Shown here: positions 48,299 to 57,974 of the stretch, piece after piece
Position numbering within the stretch: the stretch's first letter is position 1
Layout: each line of letters starts with the position of its first letter
NCBI GenBank assembly: GCA_017545505.1
Contig: JAFWNB010000004.1
Location: 1 to 64,000 of the forward strand
Source of the DNA: Candidatus Saccharimonadota bacterium
GTDB taxonomy: Bacteria > Patescibacteriota > Saccharimonadia > Saccharimonadales > Saccharimonadaceae
DNA: 64,000 bases
Reading direction: 5' to 3'
The notes under the pieces: generated by a model
What the model saw: only the letters and a program-made list of their open reading frames with translations
Told to the model about the DNA's origin: nothing
The model's database searches: none
Program-made: the position numbers and the translations under genes

Positions 48299-49711
48299 TT
48301 GCTTAGGAAATAGCGGCGTAGATGGTGGCGTTATGTTCTCTGAGAATACTTCAAATATTTTTGCAGAGGTATCTGGTAAGAATGGACTAAGTTCATAATT
48401 TGCATTTAATAAATCACCGATTAAAGTCGTAAGACATTCTTCAAGCTTTTCTCTTTCGCCGTTTTTGGCAAGAGTCCATGGTTTTTCGTCGTCTATTCTT
48501 TTGTTAAGACTTTGAATGTTTTCCCAAACTAAGTCAAATGCTTTTGAAAACTCGAATTGTTCCATTAGTTTTTGATAATCGGAACTGAATCTAAAATCAA
48601 TTTTTTGGCTAAGCGATATATTGTTTTTATTAGCCATAGTAGCTAGTCTTTGTACGAGATTTCCTAAATCATTTGCTAGTTCATTATTGTAGGCATTATT
48701 AAATTTTTCCCAGGTAAAATCCGAATCTGAGAAAGTGTCTATGTGCCTTAAGAAATAATAACGAAATGCGTCTAAACCATATTTATTTATAATATCTAAT
48801 GGATCTAACACGTTGCCGATTGATTTTGACATTTTTTGGCCATTGGCTAAAATCATACCATGAGATACGATAGCTTTTGGTAGAGATAGGCCTAATCCAA
48901 GTAACATCGCTGGCCAAATAATAGCATGGAATCTGAGAATATCTTTGCCGACAAATTGCGCTGTAGCGGGCCACCAGTCGGAAATGTCTTGGTCTGGATA
49001 ACCCAAAACAGTAATATAGTTTGATAAAGCATCGATCCAAACATACATTACTTGCGAGTCATCATCTGGAACTGGAACACCCCACGTAAGCTGTGACTTT
49101 GGCCGAGAAATTGAGACGTCTGGAGATTCATCGAGTAACCTTAGTATTTCTTTTTTGCGAAATTCTGGTAAGATTAACATCTCTTCAGACTCGATCGCCT
49201 GTTTAATCCTGTCTTTGAAGTCTGAGATTTTGAAATAGTAATTTTTTTCTTCTAATTTTTCGTAGGGTTTCTGGTGGTCTTTGCAGACGCCTTCGTTTTC
49301 TTCATACTCTTTTTGAGTGATAAATCTTTCGCATCCTGTGCAATACCAGCCTTCGTATTTTGCAGAATAAATATGATCTTTTAGCTTTAACCAAATCTCT
49401 TGGCAACGTTTTTCGTGATTTAAATCCGTCGTACGGATAAAATCAGTGTAAGATATTTTTAATTCTTCGATAAACTTTTTGAACTCATTTGCATTGCTGG
49501 AAACATAATCTTGGACTGGGATATTTAGTTCTTTGGCTTTCTGAAAAATTTTATTACCGTGCTCATCAGTCCCAACTTGAAATCTTATTTCATCGCCATT
49601 AAGACGCAAAAAACGCGCATAGACATCAGCTAAACAATAATCCATCGCATGCCCGATATGAGGCGTGCCGTTTACATACGGAATTGCCGTAGTAATATAT
49701 TTTTTTGTCAT
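48296..49711 (-). CDS. metG: Methionyl-tRNA synthetase
   Basis: A 471-residue class I enzyme, needed for initiator and elongator tRNA-Met. HIGH is PYVNGTPHIGHAMDY (residues 10-24), KMSKS is NGQKMSKSIGNVLDP (~295). A zinc-knuckle remnant is CTGCERFITQKEYEENEGVC with three Cys. The C-terminal dimerisation/OB extension of longer MetRS is absent. A TAAAAT ends six bases before the ATG (leaderless style). Confidence 0.95.
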   Translation of the reverse strand: MTKKYITTAIPYVNGTPHIGHAMDYCLADVYARFLRLNGDEIRFQVGTDEHGNKIFQKAKELNIPVQDYVSSNANEFKKFIEELKISYTDFIRTTDLNHEKRCQEIWLKLKDHIYSAKYEGWYCTGCERFITQKEYEENEGVCKDHQKPYEKLEEKNYYFKISDFKDRIKQAIESEEMLILPEFRKKEILRLLDESPDVSISRPKSQLTWGVPVPDDDSQVMYVWIDALSNYITVLGYPDQDISDWWPATAQFVGKDILRFHAIIWPAMLLGLGLSLPKAIVSHGMILANGQKMSKSIGNVLDPLDIINKYGLDAFRYYFLRHIDTFSDSDFTWEKFNNAYNNELANDLGNLVQRLATMANKNNISLSQKIDFRFSSDYQKLMEQFEFSKAFDLVWENIQSLNKRIDDEKPWTLAKNGEREKLEECLTTLIGDLLNANYELSPFLPDTSAKIFEVFSENITPPSTPLFPKQ

Positions 49712-49720
49712 GCAAATATT

Positions 49721-50872
49721 TTACAACACTTCGCAGCTATTTTCAACTGAGGTAACATCGGAGCTATTTGCGGTAGTATCGGTAACAAAATTGTTAATGT
49801 TGGTTTCGAAATTATTCTTTACGGTGTCGATAGTTAGAGTCACCGTGGCATCCTCAAAACCGGCAAGATCACTATATTCGTCAACCGTGAGAGTGCTGGT
49901 TTCTGTTTCGCTCGTGCCGTCGGTATGATTAATTTCTTTATCGGTGGAAACACTAGTTAGCTTGCCACCAGCGAAAGTATAATCATAGGTTGTTTTTGTA
50001 GATGCAATGCCGTTAGCATACGTCGAACCACCTTCGGCATAGATAATGCTATTAACACAGGTTAGACTGCTAGCAGTGGCAGTTTTATCTTCTTCTTCCT
50101 CCTCTTCTTCTGGTTCAATTACGGTTGGAGTATTCGGAGTAGAGCCACCGTCCGATCCGCCTGAGGTAGTTGGATTCATAAATTGCATAATTAATACAGC
50201 GGCAAGAGCAATCACTACCATTGCTGCAACTATGATTAAAGCGATAAGTGTGGTTTTGTTAGATTTTTTAGCAGGAGTACCAGGAGCAGCACCATCTGGC
50301 TGAACGGCAGGATCCGTAAACGACACACTTGGCGTTTGGCCACTTGGTGGAGTAGCAAATGGATTATCATCAGGCAAATCCGATTCCGGTGCGCTTGCTG
50401 GACCAGATACAGCGGAACCAATTGAACCAGGTACTGGTGCGGCCGCCTTCATTGGAGCTTTTAATTCTTCTTCAATTGGATCTGGAGTGGGAGCTGGCTC
50501 TGGCATCATGATAGGATCCGTGGCAGCTACACCCGTTGGCTGGAATACTGGATTAACTGGCGTTGATGCCGCAGGTGCAGTAATTGGTTCGGGCGGAGTA
50601 ACCACTGGAGTTGTAGGGTTTTGAGTCGAAAAGGCGCTAAAATCAGTGGTCTGTGCTGGGGTTGGAGTAACGGGGGCCGGCGCACCAACTGGTGGTTCTG
50701 GGGCTGGTACTGGTGGAATAGGATTTGGAGCTGGAGTTGGTGTAGGAGTAGGCGTAGGAACGGGAGTCGGGGTTGGTGTAGGTGCAGGAGTAGGGGTTGG
50801 GTTTGGCGTAGGAGTAGGAGTAGGTGTTGGATTTGGTGTTGGTGTTGGATTTGATGTAATCATTGGATCCAT
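49721..50872 (-). CDS. Pro/Thr-repeat membrane protein
   Basis: A 383-residue protein. Residues 8-60 are an (N/A/V)PTPTP repeat; up to ~205 stays Pro/Ala-rich and disordered; one membrane helix lies at 208-232; the outer domain (~235-383) starts with an acidic Glu/Asp run and has two Cys (CVNSIIY and the third residue from the end) that could form a disulfide. Signal-peptide logic puts the Pro-rich part inside the cell. AAAGGAATT precedes the ATG. Outer domain family not recognised; similar proteins are common in Saccharibacteria-type genomes as far as I know. The coding repeat is prone to slippage. Confidence 0.65.
   Translation of the reverse strand: MDPMITSNPTPTPNPTPTPTPTPNPTPTPAPTPTPTPVPTPTPTPTPAPNPIPPVPAPEPPVGAPAPVTPTPAQTTDFSAFSTQNPTTPVVTPPEPITAPAASTPVNPVFQPTGVAATDPIMMPEPAPTPDPIEEELKAPMKAAAPVPGSIGSAVSGPASAPESDLPDDNPFATPPSGQTPSVSFTDPAVQPDGAAPGTPAKKSNKTTLIALIIVAAMVVIALAAVLIMQFMNPTTSGGSDGGSTPNTPTVIEPEEEEEEEDKTATASSLTCVNSIIYAEGGSTYANGIASTKTTYDYTFAGGKLTSVSTDKEINHTDGTSETETSTLTVDEYSDLAGFEDATVTLTIDTVKNNFETNINNFVTDTTANSSDVTSVENSCEVL
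50710..50850. repeat. Degenerate hexamer tandem repeat coding for Pro-Thr
   Basis: About 140 bases of imperfect GGNGTN units on the plus strand, which encode PT/PN repeats on the minus strand. Third positions vary (GTT, GTA, GTC, GTG), so it is maintained at protein level rather than being a fresh microsatellite. Confidence 0.8.
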
Positions 50873-50955
50873 TTTTTTGAATTCCTTTAGTTAAAAATAA
50901 TAATTATAATGCTACTGCTTATCATTATATCATAGTTTTTTGTATGTAAATAGTT

Positions 50956-52839
50956 TTAGCGACCAGAAAAACCACCGCCGCCGCCACCGCCGCCGGAGAA
51001 ACCGCCACCACCGCCGCCGGAAAAGCCGGATGACGATCCACCACCAGAGCTAGACATAACGGTAGAGTTTGTAGCGTAGGTTGCGGCACTTCGTAGACTT
51101 CTAATGACTTCAGAAGCCGCGTAGCCAGCCATTAGATAGTTTGGTTCCGTAATCTCTTCTAGCTCACAGTATTCCTTCATTTCTTTCATCCAACTTTCTT
51201 CCAGTCCAAATATCGCGGCATACGGCAACAGTTTTTCATACAATTTAACTATTCCTTTAGCTGATGTGTCCGCGCCTTCGACGCTTTGAAGTAGTTTAAT
51301 TCTATCCGCTTCAGCCATCTCAATATAAAGTTTTAACCCATCCATATAACGTACCGCCTCTAAGCCTTTTTTGGTATGGCTGGAATACTTTTGAGATTGA
51401 TCACTCAATGTCACACAGATTATAGTCGTTACGATAATTAGCATCAAAATTGTCGTATAAAAATGTTCATAAAACACGAACTCTCCGCCGTATGACGTAT
51501 TTAGGCCTAGCCAACCTTCAAGGATACTTAGGATAAAAATTCCTAACATCACGACAGTCGGAACAATAACAATAGTCATAGCGATAACATTAGCTATTCC
51601 ACTTTTACCGCTACTACCGAAATGGTAATTGTTTTCTACTAACCCATGTTGTTTTAGGTTATTCACGATTTTTGACTCCATGGCTTTTTCGGTGGCAACT
51701 AAGCTGCTGGTAGCCGTACGCCTTTTAAAAGTAACTTCATCGCCAATTGCCGGGCTAGTACCGCCATTTAGTATTTTTAATAGGTCCGCGTACTCACCCT
51801 TTACCTCTTTGTCTACTACGAGCGCCCATTTATATTTATCAACTTTCTTTAACTCTGCTTCATGTTTAACAAGCATCTCAAGCAACATAGCCACTTTGAT
51901 GTCTTTTTTCTTACCAATATATAAATCAGCCATTTCAGTCAAACTATATTCCTTATGTGGTTGATACTCTGGTTTTACGAAATAGTCTTTGTAGTAATTG
52001 GCCTTTTCGCGCGATTTGAGATATTTTTTAAGCGACCTTCCGATTAATAATAAAGCAATGGCAAATGCGGCAATCGTTAAATAAACATAACTATAATTTT
52101 TTTCGATTTCGGGGACTTTAAAACTTCCTGCAAATAGTTCTACGTCAAAAGTGAGGTTTTCACCAATAGCCAGGTTTTTGGCGACAAATTCGACTCCGTC
52201 GTCAGTTTTAGTAATTGTGCAACGGTCTTGGCCACTTATGCCATACCTTCCAACATAACACCAACTATCGCCAGTAAATACCTCTTTATCATCGAAATGA
52301 AGCCGCGCCGTCACAGAATCGAATCGTTGCGAAGTGCCGTTACCATTAGTATCCCAATATAATTCTTGGAATTCTTTGCCATTATCGCTAAACTCTGTAA
52401 TAACTTTTTCAAACTCATATTCGAAAGTATAAGTTTGTTTTCCTAGAACATATTCTTCGGTGCCAGTGCAAACATTATAATAATCGTTAACTTTTTCTAT
52501 GCTATAAATTGGCTCTGGCTCGCCATTCCTAGTAAGTTTTAGATCGTTTCTAGTGAGGCTTGGTAATGTAATATTTTTGCCATTTTGATTGGTGAAAGGA
52601 ATTTGACGACAAATGCCCTTGTTTTGATTATAGTCCGGAAAGATTGCCGTGACACTTTCTACTACTCTGAGGCGAGATATTCCAGTTTCATCTTTACTTA
52701 AATAATAATCACCAGTAAAATCACTAAAATAAAAATCGTTTACATTGGCCCAAACCGAGGATTGATTCAAAAAAACACCCAGAGCTAGACAAAACATAAG
52801 AAGTATGGTATAATAAGGAGATAGAGTTCTTCTCTTCAT
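50956..52839 (-). CDS. DUF2207-family membrane protein
   Basis: A 627-residue protein: signal segment (~10-31), extracellular beta domain (DUF2207, ~35-245), membrane helix at ~250-270, a cytoplasmic region, two more helices (~415-440 and ~455-475), and a C-terminal Gly/Ser/Phe repeat (SGGGGGGFSGGGGG). The order matches DUF2207 proteins, which are widespread but of unknown role, possibly envelope homeostasis. TAAAAT ends six bases before the ATG. It starts right after the ldh gene region in the same direction. Confidence 0.85.
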   Translation of the reverse strand: MKRRTLSPYYTILLMFCLALGVFLNQSSVWANVNDFYFSDFTGDYYLSKDETGISRLRVVESVTAIFPDYNQNKGICRQIPFTNQNGKNITLPSLTRNDLKLTRNGEPEPIYSIEKVNDYYNVCTGTEEYVLGKQTYTFEYEFEKVITEFSDNGKEFQELYWDTNGNGTSQRFDSVTARLHFDDKEVFTGDSWCYVGRYGISGQDRCTITKTDDGVEFVAKNLAIGENLTFDVELFAGSFKVPEIEKNYSYVYLTIAAFAIALLLIGRSLKKYLKSREKANYYKDYFVKPEYQPHKEYSLTEMADLYIGKKKDIKVAMLLEMLVKHEAELKKVDKYKWALVVDKEVKGEYADLLKILNGGTSPAIGDEVTFKRRTATSSLVATEKAMESKIVNNLKQHGLVENNYHFGSSGKSGIANVIAMTIVIVPTVVMLGIFILSILEGWLGLNTSYGGEFVFYEHFYTTILMLIIVTTIICVTLSDQSQKYSSHTKKGLEAVRYMDGLKLYIEMAEADRIKLLQSVEGADTSAKGIVKLYEKLLPYAAIFGLEESWMKEMKEYCELEEITEPNYLMAGYAASEVIRSLRSAATYATNSTVMSSSGGGSSSGFSGGGGGGFSGGGGGGGGFSGR

Positions 52840-52841
52840 AC

Positions 52842-53756
52842 CTATATTTTAACAGATTTTATGGCTTTCTCAATGGCATTAATAGACTTTTGAAGCATGA
52901 TGCCTTCTTTTTCTGAAATCTTTAAGTCAAGACGACGAATGACGCCAGCACGACCAACTACCGACGGAAAGCCATAACTAACACCAGAAAAATCATCATA
53001 GGATGAAACTGGTAAAACTCGCATTTCGTCATTTAATATACAATTTAGGATTTGCACTACACAGGCCGCAATACCATAAAACGTTGCACCCTTTTTGTCG
53101 ATAATGTCATAAGCCTCATTTTTGACATAATTAGAAATATCTTCGCGGATCTTTACTGGTAGCATTTCCGTGATTTTTTGACCGCCTACATCCGCGAGCG
53201 ACCATAGCGTAAATTCGGTATCGCCATGCTCGCCAATTTGATGGGCGTGTACAGATTTTGGATTGACATTTAAATAGCTTGCTATGCGGTTTTTGAGCCT
53301 AGCGGAGTCTAAAACTGTACCTGAACCAATCACTTTTTCGGCGGGAAGCCCTGAATATTTCATTGTCAGAAAAGTCAAAACGTCTACCGGATTAGTAACC
53401 ACTAAAAATATGCCGTCAAAACCGCTGGCCATGATTTGTTCGATCATGCCTTTTAGGATGTTAGCATTTTTCTTTAACAAATGCATCCTGGTTTCGCCTG
53501 GCTTTTGGGCGGCGCCGGCAGTTATAACTACAACATCACAATCTTTTGCGTCTTTATAGGTGCCGTTTTTTATCTTGATAAAACTCGGTGCTACGGCAAG
53601 CGCATCTCTTAAATCCATCGCTTCACCTTCGGCGTCTTTTGCGATAATGTCAGTGAGGACTATTTCGTTAACTGCGGTTCGTTGGTTAATAAGAGCGTAT
53701 GCGATACTGGCTCCAACATTGCCTGTGCCCACAATCATGACTTTGTTGTTATCCAT
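52842..53756 (-). CDS. ldh: L-lactate dehydrogenase
   Basis: The enzyme reduces pyruvate to lactate and reoxidises NADH, fitting a fermentative cell. Rossmann start VMIVGTGNVGASIAYAL, substrate loop AAQKPGETR (Gln in place that favours pyruvate over oxaloacetate), VTNPVDVLTFL, GSGTVLDSARL and active-site GEHGDTEF with the catalytic His. I choose ATG 53756 (304 residues) over ATG 53762, since TATAAT (53764-53769) ends seven bases from it, the leaderless spacing. The promoter lies just behind the sbcB stop. Confidence 0.94.
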   Translation of the reverse strand: MDNNKVMIVGTGNVGASIAYALINQRTAVNEIVLTDIIAKDAEGEAMDLRDALAVAPSFIKIKNGTYKDAKDCDVVVITAGAAQKPGETRMHLLKKNANILKGMIEQIMASGFDGIFLVVTNPVDVLTFLTMKYSGLPAEKVIGSGTVLDSARLKNRIASYLNVNPKSVHAHQIGEHGDTEFTLWSLADVGGQKITEMLPVKIREDISNYVKNEAYDIIDKKGATFYGIAACVVQILNCILNDEMRVLPVSSYDDFSGVSYGFPSVVGRAGVIRRLDLKISEKEGIMLQKSINAIEKAIKSVKI

Positions 53757-53776
53757 AAGCATTATTATAACATACT

Positions 53777-55117
53777 TTAGTATTCGGAGTCGAAAAGCGA
53801 CTCAAAGTAAAGCTTCAATTCTTCACCGACATACTCATCGTTTTGACAAATTTGTTCGAGTTCTTTCATAAATTTAGGAGCTAGTCTTTCGAGACGCAAA
53901 TGGCGATACTGCTCGTATTTAATCGCCTCATCCTCAGATAGAGTATCCGGATAATTACGACCCTTGTAATGAAGTAATAATTCCGGTAAGCGCTCATCAA
54001 TAAATTCTGGGTGGTAGTCGGCTAGTTTAGCCGGTTCGGTATTTCTAACCTTTATCACTTTGGCGCGATCTGAATCATTAAGAAATCCATCATAGAGCGC
54101 AGCTTCCGGTTCGATAGCAGGCGGAAATTCCGGCCTATTTTCAATTTCTTGACGCATTTTTTCAGCAAATTCAGGATGATTTAATAGAATATTGAGATTT
54201 TTTTCGACAGTTTCCTTATTTAGCTTTATTCTACCCCAACCATCACCTTCTTCTAGAACACTAAGCGGTGCAACGGCAGGACATTTATTAAAGCATAATT
54301 CTTTGACCGCTGGGTAGTACGATTCTAATTCCTCTAAATTATAACGCAAATCAAATACTAAAATATTACCATTGCGACCGCTAGTGAGTGGAAAAACCAC
54401 AGTAGTTTTATTAAACTCCGAAGAATAACGGCCTGAAGCATAAACAAATGGTTGCTTATCATCTAAATTAGCAAGCTTTTTAACTAGATTTTTGTCGCGC
54501 ATCTTAAATAAGTAGTCGTAAAGTTTCGGTTGTTTTTCTTTGATTAGTTTTGCAACTGCAATGGTAGCATAAACGTCGGAAAGCGCATCGTGCGCGTGCT
54601 CGTGCGATACCCCATTGAGCTTAGTAATTAGCTCTAGACGGTTGGTAGCTTTGCCTTCTTTTGTTACTGGCCAATTGATGCCTTCCGGACGGAGGGCGCG
54701 CGTAAAACGCACCATATCTAAAATATCCCAGCGACTGCGGCCGTCTTTCCACTCCCATTCATACGGATCATAAAAATTGCGCCAAAGCATCGCACGCATA
54801 AATTCATCATCAAAACGTACTGAATTATAACCAAGGGCGACAGTATTAGGAGTAAAGATTTCTTCGGTAATATACTTACAAAATTCCGGTTCGCTGATAC
54901 CATCTGCTAAGGTTTGTTGTGGCGTAATTTTCGTGACCATAATGGCGCCAGGGCTAGGCAAAACTTCGCTAGTCATTTTGACAAGGATATTAACTGGCTC
55001 TCCAATGGGATTTAAATCCAAATCGGTGCGCTGACCTGCAAATTGCATAATACGGTCTTCTCTGGGATTTAAACCGCTGGTTTCCAAATCGTAAAAAAAC
55101 AAGGATTTGCTGTTCAT
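53777..55117 (-). CDS. sbcB: Exodeoxyribonuclease I
   Basis: A DEDD-type 3'-5' exonuclease for single-stranded DNA used in repair and recombination. Exo motif I is FFYDLETSGLNP, followed by RIMQFAGQRTDLDLNPIGEP, motif II NSVRFDDEFMR, and motif III HEHAHDALSDVYATIAVAKL. The C-terminal SH3-like and helical domains complete a 446-residue enzyme. I start it at ATG 55117 because TATAAT (55124-55129) ends six bases before it; a longer frame would begin inside the preceding terminator. Confidence 0.93.
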   Translation of the reverse strand: MNSKSLFFYDLETSGLNPREDRIMQFAGQRTDLDLNPIGEPVNILVKMTSEVLPSPGAIMVTKITPQQTLADGISEPEFCKYITEEIFTPNTVALGYNSVRFDDEFMRAMLWRNFYDPYEWEWKDGRSRWDILDMVRFTRALRPEGINWPVTKEGKATNRLELITKLNGVSHEHAHDALSDVYATIAVAKLIKEKQPKLYDYLFKMRDKNLVKKLANLDDKQPFVYASGRYSSEFNKTTVVFPLTSGRNGNILVFDLRYNLEELESYYPAVKELCFNKCPAVAPLSVLEEGDGWGRIKLNKETVEKNLNILLNHPEFAEKMRQEIENRPEFPPAIEPEAALYDGFLNDSDRAKVIKVRNTEPAKLADYHPEFIDERLPELLLHYKGRNYPDTLSEDEAIKYEQYRHLRLERLAPKFMKELEQICQNDEYVGEELKLYFESLFDSEY

Positions 55118-55134
55118 GGTTTTATTATAGCATG

Positions 55135-55159
55135 AAAAACCCCAGGCGAAGGCCCGGGG
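55135..55159 (-). terminator. Terminator of the 55181 gene
   Basis: Minus-strand CCCCGGGC-CTTC-GCCTGGGG followed by TTTTT. It stands just before the sbcB -10. Confidence 0.88.
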
Positions 55160-55180
55160 CGGGTTGGTTAGTGACAAAGC

Positions 55181-55618
55181 CTACAGAGAAAGAATTTTTT
55201 CAATCCTTTCATCGGCAAACTTTCTTTTCGATGCGACCTCCAGGCTCTTCTTGTTGAGCCAAGAATATCTCGCTCTACAAACGAGATCATTGATTAGCGC
55301 CATGATAGCGCCATACCCGATCATTACTAACAATGCGACACACATTGTTAGAAAGAATGACCAGAACGGATTTGATTCCGTATTTCTGGAATCAAAATGG
55401 TTAAAAATTTGGCCGAATTCGGCTATAAAGAATAAAAAACCGAAAATTATTACGTCGATTGTGAACCAGAAATTCAATGCGTTTGCATTGAATTTCGTTT
55501 CCTTTATCCGATTCGAAATCGAGATAAAGGTATACTTCTTTACACCGAGGATTACTGCCATCGCGGCAGTAGCGACCGAGAATAAGATCGCTACGACTAA
55601 AATAATGTTAATGTTCAT
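55181..55618 (-). CDS. Three-helix membrane protein, unknown
   Basis: I start it at ATG 55618, preceded by AGGGGAGGAAAA, giving 145 residues. Membrane helices lie at about 4-24, 47-68 and 83-108; the C-terminal ~35 residues are basic and cytoplasmic or surface-lying (RARYSWLNKKSLEVASKRKF). No motif or family is recognised. Monocistronic with a strong Shine-Dalgarno and terminator, like the unknown genes at 26902 and 27592. Confidence 0.6.
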   Translation of the reverse strand: MNINIILVVAILFSVATAAMAVILGVKKYTFISISNRIKETKFNANALNFWFTIDVIIFGFLFFIAEFGQIFNHFDSRNTESNPFWSFFLTMCVALLVMIGYGAIMALINDLVCRARYSWLNKKSLEVASKRKFADERIEKILSL

Positions 55619-55718
55619 TTTTCCTCCCCTTATATATGCAAATTCTTTCAGATTAGTAAAAACCAACCTCTATTGGTATTATATCACAAATATCTTAAAA
55701 AGTCAATATCGGTAAAGC

Positions 55719-56441
55719 TTATTCTTCGGCGTCTAGAGATTCATCGTAATCCATGCCGTAGTAAGCATATTGCAGCTTGTTCATAGCGAGCGATAGCTCA
55801 TCGGCTAAATCAGCCATTTCGCCTTCTCTTGCAATCGGCATAACGATAAATTTGATTGGTTTATTAGTGCCACCACAGATTTCGCCTTCACCATAAGCAA
55901 GTTCCGATGGAATCGTGATTTCGCGGACGCCACCAATTTTGGCACCTTTCATGCCGGTATACCAGCCTTCAATCAGCTGGTTCGATTTAAGGTCGATAAA
56001 TGATTTGAGTTTGGTAGGATTAGCTGAGTCGTCAAATGAAGAATCAAAAATCGTTTCGTCGGCACACCAGCCAATGTAATAAGCAAGATATTCCGAATCA
56101 TTCTCGGCGATAGTGCGGCCGTCACCCTTGGCAAGATCCTTAGCTTGGACGCCGCCTTCGTTAGCGGAAGATTCGTTATATGCTTTAACTTCGGACTTGT
56201 ACTTTACGAGTTTGTCAAAGTATTTTTTAGATGCATCGGCTACTTTATTTGATACTTCATCGTAGGCCGCTTGATACTCGGCGATTTTTGCTTCGTCAAC
56301 TTTACTGTCACTACTAGAGCTGCCACCATTGTTGAGGATAATAGCTACATAGCCGGCAATAATTGAACCAAGCATTAAAATAGCAATTAAAATAATAAAG
56401 AAGCGCTGCTTCGGGCTGGTTTTTAATTCTTTTTCGTCCAT
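55719..56441 (-). CDS. Membrane-anchored FKBP-type peptidyl-prolyl isomerase
   Basis: About 240 residues from ATG 56441, which has GTGGAG upstream; the frame also allows a GTG five codons earlier. An N-terminal membrane helix (~13-38), a Lys-rich coiled segment, then an FKBP domain (~90-210): YYIGWCADETIFDSSFDD, QLIEGWYTGMKGAKIGGVREITIP and ELAYGEGEICGG. It should assist folding of secreted proteins outside the membrane. The aromatic pocket is partly conserved (W in EGW, Y in LAYG). Confidence 0.85.
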   Translation of the reverse strand: MDEKELKTSPKQRFFIILIAILMLGSIIAGYVAIILNNGGSSSSDSKVDEAKIAEYQAAYDEVSNKVADASKKYFDKLVKYKSEVKAYNESSANEGGVQAKDLAKGDGRTIAENDSEYLAYYIGWCADETIFDSSFDDSANPTKLKSFIDLKSNQLIEGWYTGMKGAKIGGVREITIPSELAYGEGEICGGTNKPIKFIVMPIAREGEMADLADELSLAMNKLQYAYYGMDYDESLDAEE

Positions 56442-56480
56442 ATCTGTAAACTCCACTTAATAATAGATACATTATAGCAC

Positions 56481-56509
56481 AAAAAAGCCCCCTGAAGGGG
56501 GCTTTTTTT
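56481..56509 (-). terminator. Terminator of the rplF-rplO operon
   Basis: AAAAAAGCCCCC / GGGGGCTTTTTTT around TGAA directly at the rplO stop. Confidence 0.9.
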
Positions 56510-56972
56510 ATTTTTCTTTCTTTTCTGGTCTTTTTAGAATTGAAACTTGTTTAAATGAGCCGCCGGCTTTTTTGATAGCTTCAATTGCGGTTTTGCTAGC
56601 AAATTGAGTTTCTAAATCGATTTTAGCGGTTAATTCACCACGAGTAATGATTTTTACTTTTACAAATGGTGAAGAAATTAAGCTTTTGTCTGCTAGAACA
56701 TAGTTATCGATTTTGCCTTTGAGTTCATTTAGTCTATCAGTATAAACTACCTCAGCTTTCGGATGGAAAGATTTAAAGCCTTTGAGCTTTGGTACAGCTT
56801 GCATGATAGCGCGTTGACCGCCCATGAAACCAGCTGGCATTTTGCGGTGACCAGTACGAGCTTTTTGGCCTTTTGTACCGCGACCGGCAGTTTTACCTTG
56901 ACCGGCGGAAATACCGCGACCTTTTCTGGATGGACGAGTATTCTTTTCTACTTTTAAATCATTGTATTTCAT
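56508..56972 (-). CDS. rplO: 50S ribosomal protein L15 (uL15)
   Basis: A 154-residue protein with the Gly-rich start RPSRKGRGISAGQGKTAGRGTKGQKAR and FMGGQRAIMQAVPKLKGF. It overlaps rpsE by one base. In most bacteria rpmD lies between rpsE and rplO and secY follows; here neither is present, in line with the loss of uL30 known for CPR bacteria. Confidence 0.96.
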   Translation of the reverse strand: MKYNDLKVEKNTRPSRKGRGISAGQGKTAGRGTKGQKARTGHRKMPAGFMGGQRAIMQAVPKLKGFKSFHPKAEVVYTDRLNELKGKIDNYVLADKSLISSPFVKVKIITRGELTAKIDLETQFASKTAIEAIKKAGGSFKQVSILKRPEKKEK

Positions 56973-57643
56973 TACTTAGTCTCCTTTTTGGAAGCGCTCT
57001 TTTTAGCTGGAGCTGCTTTCTCGGATTTCTCACTTGCGGGAGCTTTAGTCCATTTTTCGCGTGGGACTTGTTGGCGAAGACCTTCAATTACGGCGTAGGC
57101 AATATTAACTTTGTTATTGCCACCAAGTGACTTAGAAATTAAGTTTTTGACGCCAGTGAGGCCAATAATAGAACGAACTGTACCACCAGCAATAATACCT
57201 GTACCAGGAGCAGCTGGTCTTAGCAAAACATCTGCACCGGTTTTCTTGGTGCGAGTTTCGTGACAGATTGTCTCGCCATTCATATTAAAGGTAATCATGG
57301 TCTTTTTTGCCTTAGCAGTGGCTTTAGCGACAGCCGTAGTGACGTCGTTGCCTTTTGCTACGCCGATACCAACTTTGTTTTTGTGGTTACCCACAGCAAC
57401 TAAAGCTTTAAAGCGCATACGGCGACCACCAGCGACGGTACGCGATACGCGGTCTACTGCAATCGTGATATCGTCAAATTCTTTTGGACCAGCGTCTGCA
57501 CGAACACGATCACGACGGCGGCGGCGATCCATCTTTTTGCCAGAAATATCACGTACTACTTTGCTAGCAGCAGTTTCGTCTGACATCTTAAGAGTGCCAG
57601 ATTTATTGATAACTTTTGGGGCTTTTTTATCTGTTTCTGCCAT
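56972..57643 (-). CDS. rpsE: 30S ribosomal protein S5 (uS5)
   Basis: I start it at ATG 57643, one base after the rplR stop and preceded by GGAG, giving 223 residues. The core carries FDDITIAVDRVSRTVAGGRRMRFKALV and GNHKNKVGIGVAKGNDV, and the C-terminal domain GTGIIAGGTVRSIIGLTGVKNLISKSLG. N- and C-terminal Lys/Ala-rich extensions add ~60 residues beyond the usual ~165. Confidence 0.95.
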   Translation of the reverse strand: MAETDKKAPKVINKSGTLKMSDETAASKVVRDISGKKMDRRRRRDRVRADAGPKEFDDITIAVDRVSRTVAGGRRMRFKALVAVGNHKNKVGIGVAKGNDVTTAVAKATAKAKKTMITFNMNGETICHETRTKKTGADVLLRPAAPGTGIIAGGTVRSIIGLTGVKNLISKSLGGNNKVNIAYAVIEGLRQQVPREKWTKAPASEKSEKAAPAKKSASKKETK

Positions 57644-57644
57644 A

Positions 57645-57974
57645 TTAAAACTCCAATCCTTCTTTTCTCGCTGCATCTGCTAGCGCCGACATACGACCAG
57701 CATAGAGCTTAGAACCGCGATCAAATACAACTTTTTTGATTTTAGCGGTTTTAGCTTTTTTAGCGATTTCTGCGCCAATTAAAGCGGCTTTTTCGGTTTT
57801 GCTACCTGCCATTTTGCTACCAACTGTAGTAGCGTAGGCGAGGGTTTTTTGCTTTTCGTCATCAATTATTTGAGCAATAATGTGTTGATTCGAAAAAGAA
57901 ACGGTTAGTCTTGGGCGCTCGGTAGTGCCAGTAATTTTAGCACGAGTGCGCTTTGCTCTAAATTCTTTTTTCAT
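57645..57974 (-). CDS. rplR: 50S ribosomal protein L18 (uL18)
   Basis: At 109 residues, a typical 5S rRNA-binding L18: FRAKRTRAKITGTTERPRLTV, SNQHIIAQIIDDEK, and the end VVFDRGSKLYAGRMSALADAAREGLEF-type segment. Overlaps rplF by one base. Confidence 0.96.
   Translation of the reverse strand: MKKEFRAKRTRAKITGTTERPRLTVSFSNQHIIAQIIDDEKQKTLAYATTVGSKMAGSKTEKAALIGAEIAKKAKTAKIKKVVFDRGSKLYAGRMSALADAARKEGLEF

Noticed and set aside
50621-50894. Plus-strand frames rich in Gly/Val/Trp/Arg and a possible repeat array
   Set aside because: They are antisense to the Pro-Thr repeat gene; units are degenerate hexamers with no spacers, so neither a gene nor a CRISPR.
55164-55715. 183-residue plus-strand frame
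   Set aside because: Antisense to the three-helix membrane protein, which has a strong Shine-Dalgarno, start and terminator.
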